Shown piece after piece: positions 18,008-27,259 of a DNA stretch of 64,000 nucleotides. Both the position numbers and the translations under genes were made by a program. The DNA is from Faecalibacter bovis (GTDB lineage Bacteria; Bacteroidota; Bacteroidia; Flavobacteriales; Weeksellaceae). The notes under the pieces were generated by a model. That model saw only the letters and a list, made by a program, of their open reading frames with translations. It did not search any database and was not told the origin of the DNA. The DNA lies in the NCBI RefSeq assembly GCF_017948305.1, contig NZ_CP072842.1:846001-910000 (forward strand), given 5' to 3'. Numbering within the stretch: the first letter of the stretch is position 1; the number at the start of each line of letters is the position of its first letter.

Positions 18008-18403
18008 TTATATTTTATTTTGTAAACGATCTTTTACATATTCTACTTTGGTTTTTCCGTGAGGAATTGGTCGACCATGTTCGTCCAAATTTACCATTGT
18101 AATATTTTCTACTGTAATAATTGTTTCTCTGGTCATCATATTACGCACTTCGCAACGTAAAATTAAAGAAGTTCGTCCAAACTTAACAACGTCTATTCCA
18201 ATCTCTACAATGTCTCCTTGTTTAGCAGAAGCCATAAAATTAATCTCGGACATGTACTTGGTTACAACATGTGGATTTTCTAATTGTACAACGCTGTAAA
18301 GTGCAGCTTCCTCGTCAATCCAAGCTAATAATCTTCCTCCAAAAAGCGAACGATTTGGATTTAAATCTTCCGGTTTAACCCATTTACGAGTGTGAAATTT
18401 CAT
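18008..18403 (-). CDS. Acyl-CoA thioesterase, hotdog fold
   Basis: This 131-residue hotdog protein has the same fold as its convergent neighbour but is shorter, with NRSLFGGRLLAWIDEEAALYSV as the active-site helix region and KYMSEINFMASAKQGDIVEIG as the following strand. The ATG at 18403 (MKFHTRKWVKPEDLNPN) fits the family better than one 36 bases upstream. It overlaps the 3' end of the oxidoreductase gene by 20 bases, which suggests co-transcription with it. The two thioesterases are divergent in sequence, so this is not a recent duplication. Confidence 0.88.
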   Translation of the reverse strand: MKFHTRKWVKPEDLNPNRSLFGGRLLAWIDEEAALYSVVQLENPHVVTKYMSEINFMASAKQGDIVEIGIDVVKFGRTSLILRCEVRNMMTRETIITVENITMVNLDEHGRPIPHGKTKVEYVKDRLQNKI

Positions 18404-19385
18404 AAGTGTTATTTTGATGTAATTTATTTTCGTTTGCAAACTGAGTAGCTGATGAAATAAACCTTACTAAATCAACCGCAAACTCACCATCTAAGATACT
18501 TTCATTTTTACGGCTTAATGCATCAGAAACCTCAAAAATTGCTTCTGGATGAAAGTTCTTTTGATCTGTAGAAACTTTATTTGAACAACAAACATTTTTA
18601 AGATCGCTGTAAAGCATTTGATTTAGGTATTGATCACCTATCTTAATCGTTCCTTTCTCAGCAATGATTGTAATATTTGATTCGAAATTTTTATTAAATA
18701 CAGATGTTGTATAAGTTATATGACCAACAGCTTCGTCTGCGATAAAATCAACATATCCACTATCATCAAATTCAGTTACATCAACATGTGAAAAATTAAA
18801 ACTTCTTGAATTCAAGCATTTAACCTCATCAAACCAAAAATTAATAATATCCACAAAGTGAGAAAATTGAGTGAAAAGAACTCCACCATCCATCTCTTCC
18901 GTTCCGTGCCATTCTCTTAATTTGTAATAATTTCTATTACGATTCCAATAACAATGTACATTCACCATGTGTATTTTACCTAAAGCTTTATTTTCCATTA
19001 GCTTTTTTACGTATTGTACTACTGGCGAAAATCGTAATTGCATTGATGAGAAAACACGTAAACCTTTTTCGTTTGCAACAGCTAAAATTTCTTCAGCATC
19101 AGCAACGTTTAAAGAAATTGGTTTTTCGATGAAAACATTTTTTCCAGCCTTTAGGCAACGGATAGCATGTTCGCGGTGCAAACCATTAGGTGTCGCAATT
19201 ACAACTACATCAGTTTCGGTATCTTCCTGTAAGAAGCTTTCTAATGTAGAATATGTTACTGCATCAAGATCAGAAGGTAAATTAAAATCGATAATCGAAA
19301 TTAAATTCGCGTTTTCTGTCTCTCTAATTGCTTGTTCATGAACTTTACCAATGTGTCCATACCCAAGAATGGAAAAATTTTTCAT
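18384..19385 (-). CDS. Gfo/Idh/MocA family NAD(P)-dependent oxidoreductase
   Basis: This 333-residue protein has the N-terminal Rossmann fold (FSILGYGHIGKVHEQAI) and the family motif EKPIS (in NVFIEKPISLNVADAEEIL), which carries the catalytic lysine. The C-terminal half is the alpha/beta substrate domain, with HCYWNRNRNYYK and FTQFSHFVDIINFWFDEVK. Family members oxidise or reduce sugars and sugar nucleotides; some resemble UDP-N-acetylglucosaminuronate 3-dehydrogenases of surface polysaccharide pathways. No glycan gene cluster surrounds it, so the substrate stays open. It starts 4 bases after the upstream gene stops, in an apparent operon. Confidence 0.88.
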   Translation of the reverse strand: MKNFSILGYGHIGKVHEQAIRETENANLISIIDFNLPSDLDAVTYSTLESFLQEDTETDVVVIATPNGLHREHAIRCLKAGKNVFIEKPISLNVADAEEILAVANEKGLRVFSSMQLRFSPVVQYVKKLMENKALGKIHMVNVHCYWNRNRNYYKLREWHGTEEMDGGVLFTQFSHFVDIINFWFDEVKCLNSRSFNFSHVDVTEFDDSGYVDFIADEAVGHITYTTSVFNKNFESNITIIAEKGTIKIGDQYLNQMLYSDLKNVCCSNKVSTDQKNFHPEAIFEVSDALSRKNESILDGEFAVDLVRFISSATQFANENKLHQNNTYEISHS

Positions 19386-19389
19386 ACAA

Positions 19390-21051
19390 TTATTTGATGA
19401 TTTTCTCTAAAATCTTTTGTGTAATCAAGTAAGTTGGTTTAACTCCTGTTAATCCTAAACCACCTGATGCTAATGTACTTCCAGTTTCTAATGGATTATC
19501 AGAAGCATAGTAAGCATACATTACTTTTACATCTTTATCAATATGGTGACGAATCTTAGAAGCTACCTGAATTGCTTTATGGTAATGCGCTCCTTCCATT
19601 TCTAATCCCACTGCTTGGAAAGATGAGTTTTTAAAATATTCTAAAATATCTTTATTCTGTAAAGAAGTTCCTAAAACTGAAATCATTGGTCCTTCGTAAA
19701 CTCCTAAACCTGAATCTTTAAAATCTTCAGCTGTTAATTCATTATCAAAGAAATAATTATCAGTTGTCCCTTCAAATACGTGAGAAGTAGCAATCATAAT
19801 ATCACCTTTAACTCCTTCTAAAATTCCTGCTTTACCCATGATAGACACAGATTTCACATTCATTTTAAAGTTTGCTTCTGGTTTTTTATATGGTTTTAAT
19901 AACTCATCCATCGCCTCAAAAGCCTGCTCACCAAAAGCGTAATCCATCACGATAATTACTTCGTTGTCTTTTGCTTTTGCGTAAGAGAAAGCTGTATTTT
20001 TAAGATCTACTTTTGATAAATCAATAATCTGAACATCGATGTTAGTTCCTGATTGATCTTTGATGTAAATTAAACCTTGCTTCTTTACATAATCAAGTAA
20101 CTCTGCTCTTAATAATTTATTGTTTGCAGCACTTAAATCTTCGTAAATTTCAACAGAATCAGCTTTATACTTACGTTTTAATCCATCATAAGCATACAAC
20201 ATATTCGATACCGAGTGCATATTAGCACTGATGATATGAATATTTTTATCTTGTAATCCATTCTTGAATAATTGACGTTTGATTTCATTCGCCCATTTTT
20301 CCCCAATTACGTGATGTCCGATAGATTCGCGTAAAGTTGATGTGAAAGTAATTTCACGTTTTTTAACTCCGATACGATCCGCCTGACTTGTCATTCCCAT
20401 CCAATAAATGATAGAGAAAAATTTGTCTGGATCATCAGTTGTACCAAAGTATTCGTGTGTTGCTTGAGTTTCTTCAAACGTGCGTCCTAAGATGCTAGAT
20501 AAGTGCATGATTGCAACTTCACGTTCTTTTCGAGATAATTCTTTTTTAGTTAAAACAATTTCTTCGATAATCTCCCATAATCTGCTTTTTGTTAAGGTTT
20601 GATTATCAAATGCATGATTTCTAATTTTATCTGCTTCGTTGTATAAGAACGTTAAATGCGTTAAAACGTCAAAAATATCAGAACGACCTCTCGAAATTTC
20701 GATATTCATCTGATCATCATCGATACGATAACAAAAACGACGTCTTTTCGCAGGAATAATTGGTGTAAAAATTGAACGATCGTATCCTTCGTCTGCTGTA
20801 AAAGAAATAAATGGAGTTTCCACAATTCCTTCTGGCAAACGATCTAATACGTACATTAATCCGCTTAATTCTACTTTATTTGGATCCGTCATAGAACCGT
20901 AAATTTCTGGCTCTAATTCGAATAATAAGTTTCTTAAAATTTTACCAGGATTTCCTGATACTCTATAAACACCACGGTGAAATAAGTGGCGCATTGAAAT
21001 ATATAACCTTTCGATCGCATCTGTCGATCTTCTAGCTCTAGATATTGCCAT
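19390..21051 (-). CDS. Conserved Bacteroidota protein (DUF6909-like) with nucleoside-phosphorylase-like C-terminal domain
   Basis: This 553-residue cytoplasmic protein has a long N-terminal half (about 1-230) that I cannot relate to a known fold. The C-terminal half (about 255-553) carries hallmarks of the nucleoside phosphorylase/MTAN superfamily. These are a GKAGILEGVKGDIMIATSHV segment with a following EGTTDN, the purine-site EMEG (about 484-487, in GLEMEGAHYHKA), and an SD pair further on (YYASDNPL) where these enzymes keep the catalytic aspartate. No function is known to me, and I infer a role in nucleoside or nucleotide handling. It stops 4 bases before the oxidoreductase and starts 8 bases after the DUF3109 gene. 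The DUF6909 label is from memory. Confidence 0.75.
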   Translation of the reverse strand: MAISRARRSTDAIERLYISMRHLFHRGVYRVSGNPGKILRNLLFELEPEIYGSMTDPNKVELSGLMYVLDRLPEGIVETPFISFTADEGYDRSIFTPIIPAKRRRFCYRIDDDQMNIEISRGRSDIFDVLTHLTFLYNEADKIRNHAFDNQTLTKSRLWEIIEEIVLTKKELSRKEREVAIMHLSSILGRTFEETQATHEYFGTTDDPDKFFSIIYWMGMTSQADRIGVKKREITFTSTLRESIGHHVIGEKWANEIKRQLFKNGLQDKNIHIISANMHSVSNMLYAYDGLKRKYKADSVEIYEDLSAANNKLLRAELLDYVKKQGLIYIKDQSGTNIDVQIIDLSKVDLKNTAFSYAKAKDNEVIIVMDYAFGEQAFEAMDELLKPYKKPEANFKMNVKSVSIMGKAGILEGVKGDIMIATSHVFEGTTDNYFFDNELTAEDFKDSGLGVYEGPMISVLGTSLQNKDILEYFKNSSFQAVGLEMEGAHYHKAIQVASKIRHHIDKDVKVMYAYYASDNPLETGSTLASGGLGLTGVKPTYLITQKILEKIIK

Positions 21052-21059
21052 AATTTTTT

Positions 21060-21638
21060 TTACTTTTTTTGTTTGTTTAGTTCAGTTTGAATTAGCATTA
21101 ACTCATTATACCAATCTTCTCCAAATTTTCGTACTAAAGAATCTTTTGCGAACGTAGCAACGTTTACTTTTAATTCTTTCCCTAATGTACAAGCATCTGA
21201 ACAAATATCCCAAACATGATAGTTAACAGCAGTAAAACTTGAATATTCCTTAACACGAACAGGATATAAGTGACAAGAAATTGGTTTTTTGTAGTCGATG
21301 ATACCGTCTTCGTATGCTTTTTCTATACCACACTTAGAAAATCCATTGTCTTCGAAAACTAAATATGCACATTCTTTGTTGTTTACTAATGGCGTAACCC
21401 AATCTCCATCAGTATCCATTGTATATTTCCCTTCATTTTCAATGACCTCAATTCCTTCAGGTCTTAAATAAGGTTTAACATCTTCGTAAATATCATCTAA
21501 AATAGATAACTCATCTTCGTCCAGAGGAGCTCCAGCATCACCTTCTACACAACAAATTCCTTTACATTTATTCAAGTTACATACAAACTCTTCATTAAGC
21601 AATTCTTCAGAGACCAAAGTCTTTCCTATTTGGAACAT
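21060..21638 (-). CDS. DUF3109 family cysteine-rich protein
   Basis: This 192-residue cytoplasmic protein carries a CxxxxCxxxCC cluster near its start (C20, C25, C29, C30) and more cysteines in NKECAYLVF, FSKCGIEKA, SCHLYPVRV and DICSDAC. The set resembles metal- or iron-sulfur-binding sites of the YkgJ type, and DUF3109 is the family I recognise. Function is unknown. A TATCTTTG element (complement of 21663-21670) lies 24 bases before the ATG and is divergent from the dxs promoter. It leads a probable operon with the DUF6909-like gene, the oxidoreductase and a thioesterase. Confidence 0.82.
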   Translation of the reverse strand: MFQIGKTLVSEELLNEEFVCNLNKCKGICCVEGDAGAPLDEDELSILDDIYEDVKPYLRPEGIEVIENEGKYTMDTDGDWVTPLVNNKECAYLVFEDNGFSKCGIEKAYEDGIIDYKKPISCHLYPVRVKEYSSFTAVNYHVWDICSDACTLGKELKVNVATFAKDSLVRKFGEDWYNELMLIQTELNKQKK

Positions 21639-21662
21639 AATCTATCTATTTTTTGTAACCGA

Positions 21663-21700
21663 CAAAGATACGGCGTTTTCTTCAGAAAATTGTAATTTTG
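21663..21700. promoter_or_regulatory. Divergent -7 elements for DUF3109 gene and dxs
   Basis: The minus-strand TATCTTTG (21663-21670) points at the DUF3109 gene, and the plus-strand TAATTTTG (21693-21700) lies 10 nt before dxs. Both fit TAnnTTTG. The -33 boxes are weak. Confidence 0.45.
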
Positions 21701-21710
21701 TAAGATAATA

Positions 21711-23453
21711 ATGAATAAAGTCATCCATAAAATCAATCATCCTAAGGAACTTAGGAAACTGAATCTTGCAGATTTGCCTGATTTAGCAGAAGATTTACGC
21801 GAATATATTTTAGACACCCTAAGTGTAAAACCAGGCCATTTGGGCGCAAGTTTAGGTGTAATTGAGTTAACTATTGCGTTACATTATCACTTCGACACAC
21901 CGAATGATTTATTAATTTGGGATGTTGGCCACCAATGTTATCCACACAAAATATTGACGGGTAGACGTGATCGTTTTGAATCGTTACGACAAAAGAATGG
22001 TATTTCTGGTTTTCCAGCTCGTGAAGAAAGCGAATTTGACGTTTTCGGAACTGGACATTCATCTACCTCTATCTCTGCGATTCTTGGTATGGCTACAGCC
22101 GATCAAATCAATGGAATTAACCGTAAACACATTGCAGTTATTGGCGACGCATCCATAACTTCTGGAATGAGTTTAGAAGCTTTAAATCATCTTGGTTCTA
22201 CTGATTTGGATGTAATAGTGATTTTGAATAATAACTCGATCGGAATAGATCCTTCAGTTGGTGGTTTAAAAAATCATTTCAATCAATTAATTGACAATGA
22301 ACATTCTATTTTTGAAGATTTTGGTTTGAATTTTCTTGGAACGGTTGACGGACATGATTTTGATTCATTATTAAATGCATTTGAAATTGCGAACAAAACC
22401 AAAGGTCCTAAAGTTTTACATGTAAAAACTATAAAAGGTAAAGGATACGAAAAAGCCGAATTAGATCAAGTGAAATGGCACGCGCCAGGTTTATTTGATA
22501 AAAAGACTGGTGAAATAACTTCTGTAAAAAAGAGCAAATCCTATCAAGATGTTTTTGGTGAAACCATGTTTGATTTATTAAATCAAAACGATAAAATTAT
22601 TGCAATTACACCAGCTATGGTTACTGGAAGTAATTTAGTAAAATGCCAAGAACATTTCCCTAAACGCGTAATTGATGTAGGTATAGCTGAACAACATGCT
22701 GTTACATTTGCTGCAGGTTTGGCAACACAAAATACTGTTCCGTATTGTACAATATATTCTACTTTTTTACAACGCGCGTATGACCAAGTAATACACGATG
22801 TAGCGTTACAAAATCTACCCGTTGTTTTTTGTATTGATCGTGCTGGAATTGTTGGTTCTGATGGTGCAACGCATCACGGCTATTTTGATATTAGTTATTT
22901 AAATTCGATTCCGAATATAATTATTGCTTCACCAAGCAATGAAAAAGATTTCAAAAACATTCTATATACTGCTCAGTTTACTGAACAACCTTTTGCTATT
23001 CGTTTTCCAAAAGAAAGCATCGAAACAAGCGAATTTACCAATGAATATGAAAAAATCAAGATTGGTAAAGCAAATAAAATAACTGAAGGTAATACAATCG
23101 CAATACTTGCTACAGGGCAGTTTACAACTAAAATAAAAGAGTTGATACAACAACACAATCTTGAGGAACAAGTATGTTTAATTGACTTTCCTTTTATTAA
23201 ACCATTAGACGAGCAAATCATTAAGATTTTAACTCTAAAATATAATGTTATCGCAACTTATGAAGATGGAATTCTAAATGGAGGTTTTGGCGATGCTGTT
23301 TTAAAAATTCTTAATCAATCCAATTACAAAGGAAGTTTTAAAATGAACGGTTATCCAGATGATTTCATAACACATGGTACGATTGAAGAACTTTACGCAG
23401 AAATGGAATTAGATAAAAATTCTGTCCTAAAATTCATACAATCTTATTTATAA
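21711..23453 (+). CDS. dxs: 1-deoxy-D-xylulose-5-phosphate synthase
   Basis: This 580-residue enzyme condenses pyruvate and glyceraldehyde-3-phosphate with thiamine diphosphate, the first step of the MEP isoprenoid pathway. The TPP-binding region GDASITSGMSLEALNHLG...NNNSIGIDPSVG is intact. DVGHQCYPHKILTGR and the transketolase-type pyrimidine domain (DVGIAEQHAVTFAAG) with the DRAGIVGSDGATHHG loop are also present. It is about 40 residues shorter than the E. coli enzyme, which I believe is usual for this phylum. A lipoprotein gene follows 45 bases downstream. Confidence 0.95.
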   Translation: MNKVIHKINHPKELRKLNLADLPDLAEDLREYILDTLSVKPGHLGASLGVIELTIALHYHFDTPNDLLIWDVGHQCYPHKILTGRRDRFESLRQKNGISGFPAREESEFDVFGTGHSSTSISAILGMATADQINGINRKHIAVIGDASITSGMSLEALNHLGSTDLDVIVILNNNSIGIDPSVGGLKNHFNQLIDNEHSIFEDFGLNFLGTVDGHDFDSLLNAFEIANKTKGPKVLHVKTIKGKGYEKAELDQVKWHAPGLFDKKTGEITSVKKSKSYQDVFGETMFDLLNQNDKIIAITPAMVTGSNLVKCQEHFPKRVIDVGIAEQHAVTFAAGLATQNTVPYCTIYSTFLQRAYDQVIHDVALQNLPVVFCIDRAGIVGSDGATHHGYFDISYLNSIPNIIIASPSNEKDFKNILYTAQFTEQPFAIRFPKESIETSEFTNEYEKIKIGKANKITEGNTIAILATGQFTTKIKELIQQHNLEEQVCLIDFPFIKPLDEQIIKILTLKYNVIATYEDGILNGGFGDAVLKILNQSNYKGSFKMNGYPDDFITHGTIEELYAEMELDKNSVLKFIQSYL

Positions 23454-23498
23454 AATTGGAATAAGAATTGTTTAGAAATCAATACAAAATCAGTTATT

Positions 23499-23978
23499 AT
23501 GAATAAAATTATTACGCTATTTGTGCTTTTAATCACTATTTCTTCTTGTTCTGCTCCAAAGAACATGAATGAATTTTATGATAAATATGACAAGCAATCA
23601 ACTATAATTCCTTTGCCTAAATTTGCGATTAATCTTGCGAAGAAAAATACAGATTTAAAAATTTTAGAATACATAAATTCTGCTAAAGTTTTTATAATTA
23701 CAGATGCTGGAAAGGCAAAACAAAATAGTGTAATGAAAAATTTAACTGCTGCTACAAAAGGTGAAAATTACGAGCAGATGGTTAAATTGAAAGTGAAGAA
23801 AAACAATCTGAATGCCGCTTATTTAGAAGATAAAGACCAAATCAATCAGTTAATTCTTGGTGTAAATGGATTACGCAAAGTTTTAGTAATTGATTCTAAA
23901 GTAAATTTAACAAAAGAGCAATTAGAAGAAGCTTTAGATAACGTCGATCTTTCTGAATTAGAAGATATCTTAAAATAG
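23499..23978 (+). CDS. DUF4252-like lipoprotein
   Basis: This 159-residue protein has a lipoprotein signal (MNKIITLFVLLITISSC) and the DUF4252-like mature region, with an N-terminal FYDKYDKQSTIIPLP segment and KVFIITDAGKAKQNSVMKNL, then a C-terminal helix. The family is restricted to Bacteroidota and has no assigned function. It sits between dxs and rsmI, separated from each by only tens of bases. Confidence 0.75.
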   Translation: MNKIITLFVLLITISSCSAPKNMNEFYDKYDKQSTIIPLPKFAINLAKKNTDLKILEYINSAKVFIITDAGKAKQNSVMKNLTAATKGENYEQMVKLKVKKNNLNAAYLEDKDQINQLILGVNGLRKVLVIDSKVNLTKEQLEEALDNVDLSELEDILK

Positions 23979-24004
23979 ATTTTTCTAGTTGTCTATTCTC
24001 AACG

Positions 24005-24012
24005 TATCTTTG
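24005..24012 (+). promoter_or_regulatory. -7 element 4 nt before rsmI
   Basis: TATCTTTG fits TAnnTTTG and ends 4 nt before the ATG, so a transcript would begin at or near the start codon. Confidence 0.5.
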
Positions 24013-24016
24013 ACCC

Positions 24017-24697
24017 ATGAGTGGAAAATTGTATTTAGTACCTACGCCAATTGGAAATTTAAAGGACATGACTTTTAGAGCGGTTGAAATTCTAAAAGAG
24101 TCCGATGTTGTTTTAGCTGAAGATACGCGTAACAGTGGAATTCTTTTAAAACACTACGAAATTGAAACACCAATGCGTAGTTATCATATGCACAACGAGC
24201 ATCAAGCTACTGAAGATATCATTAGACAATTGAAAGACGGACAAACTATTTCGATTATTACTGATGCCGGAACGCCTGGAATTTCAGATCCTGGTTATTT
24301 ATTAGCAAAAGAATGTGTTGCGAATAATATTGCAATCGAGTGTTTACCTGGCGCTACAGCTTTTGTGCCTGCGTTGGTAGTTTCTGGTTTACCGAATAAC
24401 GAGTTTACTTTTGTTGGGTTTATTCCAGTTAAAAAAGGAAGAAAATCGAAATTAGATAGCTTGATTGAAGAAAAGAAAACAATGATTTTCTACGAATCTC
24501 CACACAAGATCGGAAGAACTTTAAGAGATTTAGCTGAAACATTCGGGAATGAAAGAAAAGCGAGCTTATCTCGTGAAATTTCGAAAAAGTTTGAAGAAAC
24601 TATACGAGGTACTTTAATTGAACTTGCTGAAATTGCCGAAAAACGAAATTTAAAAGGCGAAATGGTTTTAGTTGTTGAAGGAAATCAAGAGAAATAA
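24017..24697 (+). CDS. rsmI: 16S rRNA (cytidine-1402-2'-O)-methyltransferase RsmI
   Basis: This 226-residue SAM-dependent tetrapyrrole-methylase-fold enzyme shows all RsmI landmarks. They are LYLVPTPIGNLKDMTFRAVEIL at the start, AEDTRNSGILLKHY, TDAGTPGISDPGYLLAKEC and FYESPHKIGRTLRDLAE. It methylates the ribose of C1402 in 16S rRNA at the ribosomal P site. Length matches the Bacteroidota form, which lacks the C-terminal extension of some orthologues. Convergent recJ follows a terminator. Confidence 0.95.
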   Translation: MSGKLYLVPTPIGNLKDMTFRAVEILKESDVVLAEDTRNSGILLKHYEIETPMRSYHMHNEHQATEDIIRQLKDGQTISIITDAGTPGISDPGYLLAKECVANNIAIECLPGATAFVPALVVSGLPNNEFTFVGFIPVKKGRKSKLDSLIEEKKTMIFYESPHKIGRTLRDLAETFGNERKASLSREISKKFEETIRGTLIELAEIAEKRNLKGEMVLVVEGNQEK

Positions 24698-24705
24698 AAT
24701 ATTAT

Positions 24706-24740
24706 AAACTGTATTCAAGAAATTGAATGCAGTTTTTTTT
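24706..24740 (+). terminator. Terminator of rsmI
   Basis: AAACTG.ATTCA pairs with TGAAT.CAGTTT, followed by a run of T. It overlaps the end of convergent recJ and may serve both. Confidence 0.75.
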
Positions 24741-26439
24741 AATCATCAAAACGAATGTCCTTAATATTCAATTGCCAAGTTCCTTTTCCTTGCCAATAGT
24801 TCATGCCAATCGTATAAACCATATCAAAAGTACATCCTTCTTGTAATTTTTTACCGAATTTACCTAATTTGAAACCAATCGCTGGAAAAGTAGAACGCGT
24901 ATTTTTTTGATGCACATAAAGACGAGCATGTTCTTTACCAACTAATCTAAAATCAGTTGCGATTAAATTTTTTGATAAGAATACAGGATTCATATTTTCT
25001 GGTCCAAAAGGAGCCATACGCATCACCGTTTCTAAGAAAGATTTTGTAATATCATTAAACGATAATTCCTTATCAATTTCAATAATTGGTGTAAAATGTT
25101 TTGACTGACTTTCTTCACGAACAGTTGCTTCAAATGCTTTCTTAAACGCTTCGAAATTTTCTTCTTTTAAAGCTAATCCGGCAGCAGCCATATGACCACC
25201 AAATTGAGTTAATAAATCTGAATTTCTTTCAATTGCATTATACATATCATATTCTTGCACTGAACGAGCAGACGCTACCAATTCCCCTTCGTTATTCTTC
25301 GTAAAAACCAATGTAGGTTTATAAAACATATCAACAAGACGAGATGCGACAATTCCAATTACACCTTTGTTCCATTCTGGATGGTAAACAATAGTAGAAA
25401 ATGTTTTGGATTGATCGATATCTTTTAATTGATCTAAGGCTTGCTCTGTAGTATCAATATCTAGTTTTTTACGTTCGTTATTTAACGAGTTAATATCTGC
25501 AAGATATTTTTTACAATCCTCTTCATTTTTACTCAACATAAAACGAACAGCTTCGGATCCATGTTTGATACGACCTGCTGCATTAATTTTTGGAGCAATA
25601 GAAAATACAACATTCGAGATGTTTACATTTCCTTTGATATTTGTCGGAATCATCTGTTCAAACCCTAAACGAGGAGTCTGATTCAATCGTTTTAAACCTG
25701 CGTAAGCTAATATTCTGTTCTCACCAGTAATTGGAACAATATCAGCTGCAATACTTACCGCAACTAAATCTAACAAAGGATTTAAAATATCTACCGATAA
25801 ATTAAATTGTTTGATGTAGGCTTGCACCAATTTAAAACCAACACCACAACCACTAAGTTCTTTATAAGGATACAAACAACCTTTACGCTTTGGGTCTAAA
25901 ACCGCATAAGCATTTGGGATTGATTTATCTGGTAAATGGTGATCGCAAATGATATAATCTATATTTTTTGTATTTGCATACTCAATTTGATCATGTGCTT
26001 TTATCCCACAATCTAATGCTATTACTAAAGAAATATTATTTGCAACTGCGTGCTCTATACTTTGATAAGAAATTCCGTAACCTTCGTTGTTACGATCTGG
26101 TATGTAGTATGTGACATTCGAGTAGATAGAGGACAGAAATTCGTAAACCAAAGTTACCGCTGTCGTTCCATCTACATCGTAGTCACCAAAAATAAGGATA
26201 TTCTCCTCGTTATCTATAGCCCATTTAATTCTAGATACGGCAACATCCATATCTTTCATTAAAAAAGGGTTATGTAAATCTTCTAAAGATGGATTGAAAA
26301 ATGATTTCGCCTTATCAAAATCAATAATTCCACGTTGAGCTAATAAAATAGCAGTTGTTTCGGAAACGCTTAATGCGGTCCTTATACTTTCTACAACTTT
26401 CGCAGTAGGTTGCTCTTTTATTTGCCATTTTTTGTCCAT
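24739..26439 (-). CDS. recJ: Single-stranded-DNA-specific exonuclease RecJ
   Basis: This 566-residue protein has the DHH-family core: FGDYDVDGTTAVTLVYEF, then CDHHLPDK with the signature DHH, and the DHHA1 part SVQEYDMYNAIERNSDLLTQFGGHMAAAGLAL. A C-terminal OB-type segment (about residues 455-566) follows. RecJ degrades single strands 5'-to-3' in recombinational and mismatch repair, on the same gap-repair pathway as recO in this window. Length is usual for the family. Its 3' end runs into the terminator shared with rsmI. Confidence 0.95.
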   Translation of the reverse strand: MDKKWQIKEQPTAKVVESIRTALSVSETTAILLAQRGIIDFDKAKSFFNPSLEDLHNPFLMKDMDVAVSRIKWAIDNEENILIFGDYDVDGTTAVTLVYEFLSSIYSNVTYYIPDRNNEGYGISYQSIEHAVANNISLVIALDCGIKAHDQIEYANTKNIDYIICDHHLPDKSIPNAYAVLDPKRKGCLYPYKELSGCGVGFKLVQAYIKQFNLSVDILNPLLDLVAVSIAADIVPITGENRILAYAGLKRLNQTPRLGFEQMIPTNIKGNVNISNVVFSIAPKINAAGRIKHGSEAVRFMLSKNEEDCKKYLADINSLNNERKKLDIDTTEQALDQLKDIDQSKTFSTIVYHPEWNKGVIGIVASRLVDMFYKPTLVFTKNNEGELVASARSVQEYDMYNAIERNSDLLTQFGGHMAAAGLALKEENFEAFKKAFEATVREESQSKHFTPIIEIDKELSFNDITKSFLETVMRMAPFGPENMNPVFLSKNLIATDFRLVGKEHARLYVHQKNTRSTFPAIGFKLGKFGKKLQEGCTFDMVYTIGMNYWQGKGTWQLNIKDIRFDD

Positions 26440-26501
26440 CTGTAAATAGGTTATTTGCTATAAATTTATACTATTTAAAGATAGGAAGAAAAAGAAAATA
26501 A

Positions 26502-27251
26502 CTATTTAGATTTATTTACTTCTTTTACATATTTATCTAACGCCATTGTCATTGACGGAGTTTCTTTTGTCGGAACCTCAATATCAATACGTAATCCCAT
26601 CTTTTCCGCCTCGGCTACAGTATTTTTACCGAAAACAGCGATTCTTGTATTTTCTTGTACGAAATCTGGGAAATTTTCGAATAATGAAATAATTCCTGAT
26701 GGAGTAAAGAAAACTAAAATATCATATTTAACATCTTCTAAATCAGATAAATCACTTGATACTGTTCTAAATAAAGTAGCTAATTGCCAATCTAAATTTA
26801 AACTATCTAATAATTTTGGAACATCTGGTTTGATAACATCTGCTGCTGGAAGTAAAAATTTCTCGTCTTTATGTTTCTTAAATAAAGGAACTAAGTCTGA
26901 GAATAATTTCTCTCCAATATAAATTTTACGCTTTCTGTAAACAATATACTTTTGTAAGTAAAAAGCAATAGCTTCCGACTCACAGAAATATTTCATTGTG
27001 TCTGGGACTTGAATTCGTAGTTCTTCAGCAACTCTAAAAAAATGATCAATAGCATTACGACTTGTAAAGATAACTGCAGTAATTCTTTGAAAGTCTATCT
27101 TTTGTTGTCTAACATCTTTACCGTCAACTCCAACTACTTGGATAAAAGGACGGAAATCAATTTTAATTTTGTGGCGTTTCTCAATCTCAAAGTAAGGAGA
27201 ATTTTCCACCTGTGGCTTAGGTTGTGATACTAATATCGATTTAACTTTCAT
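26502..27251 (-). CDS. hemD: Uroporphyrinogen-III synthase
   Basis: This 249-residue protein matches the divergent HemD family of Bacteroidota, with paired Rossmann-like halves. The first contains RITAVIFTSRNAIDHFFRVAEEL, and the second YDILVFFTPSGIISLFENF and RIAVFGKNTVAEAEKMGL near the C-terminus. It closes hydroxymethylbilane into the tetrapyrrole ring. HemD is poorly conserved, so the call relies on pattern and on the adjacent DUF4271 membrane protein 8 bases upstream, a pairing I recall from this phylum. No other heme genes are nearby. Confidence 0.85.
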   Translation of the reverse strand: MKVKSILVSQPKPQVENSPYFEIEKRHKIKIDFRPFIQVVGVDGKDVRQQKIDFQRITAVIFTSRNAIDHFFRVAEELRIQVPDTMKYFCESEAIAFYLQKYIVYRKRKIYIGEKLFSDLVPLFKKHKDEKFLLPAADVIKPDVPKLLDSLNLDWQLATLFRTVSSDLSDLEDVKYDILVFFTPSGIISLFENFPDFVQENTRIAVFGKNTVAEAEKMGLRIDIEVPTKETPSMTMALDKYVKEVNKSK

Positions 27252-27259
27252 AGTAATAA

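Noticed and set aside
17447-18403. Recent duplication of thioesterase genes
   Set aside because: The two proteins differ in length and most residues; only the hotdog core is shared.
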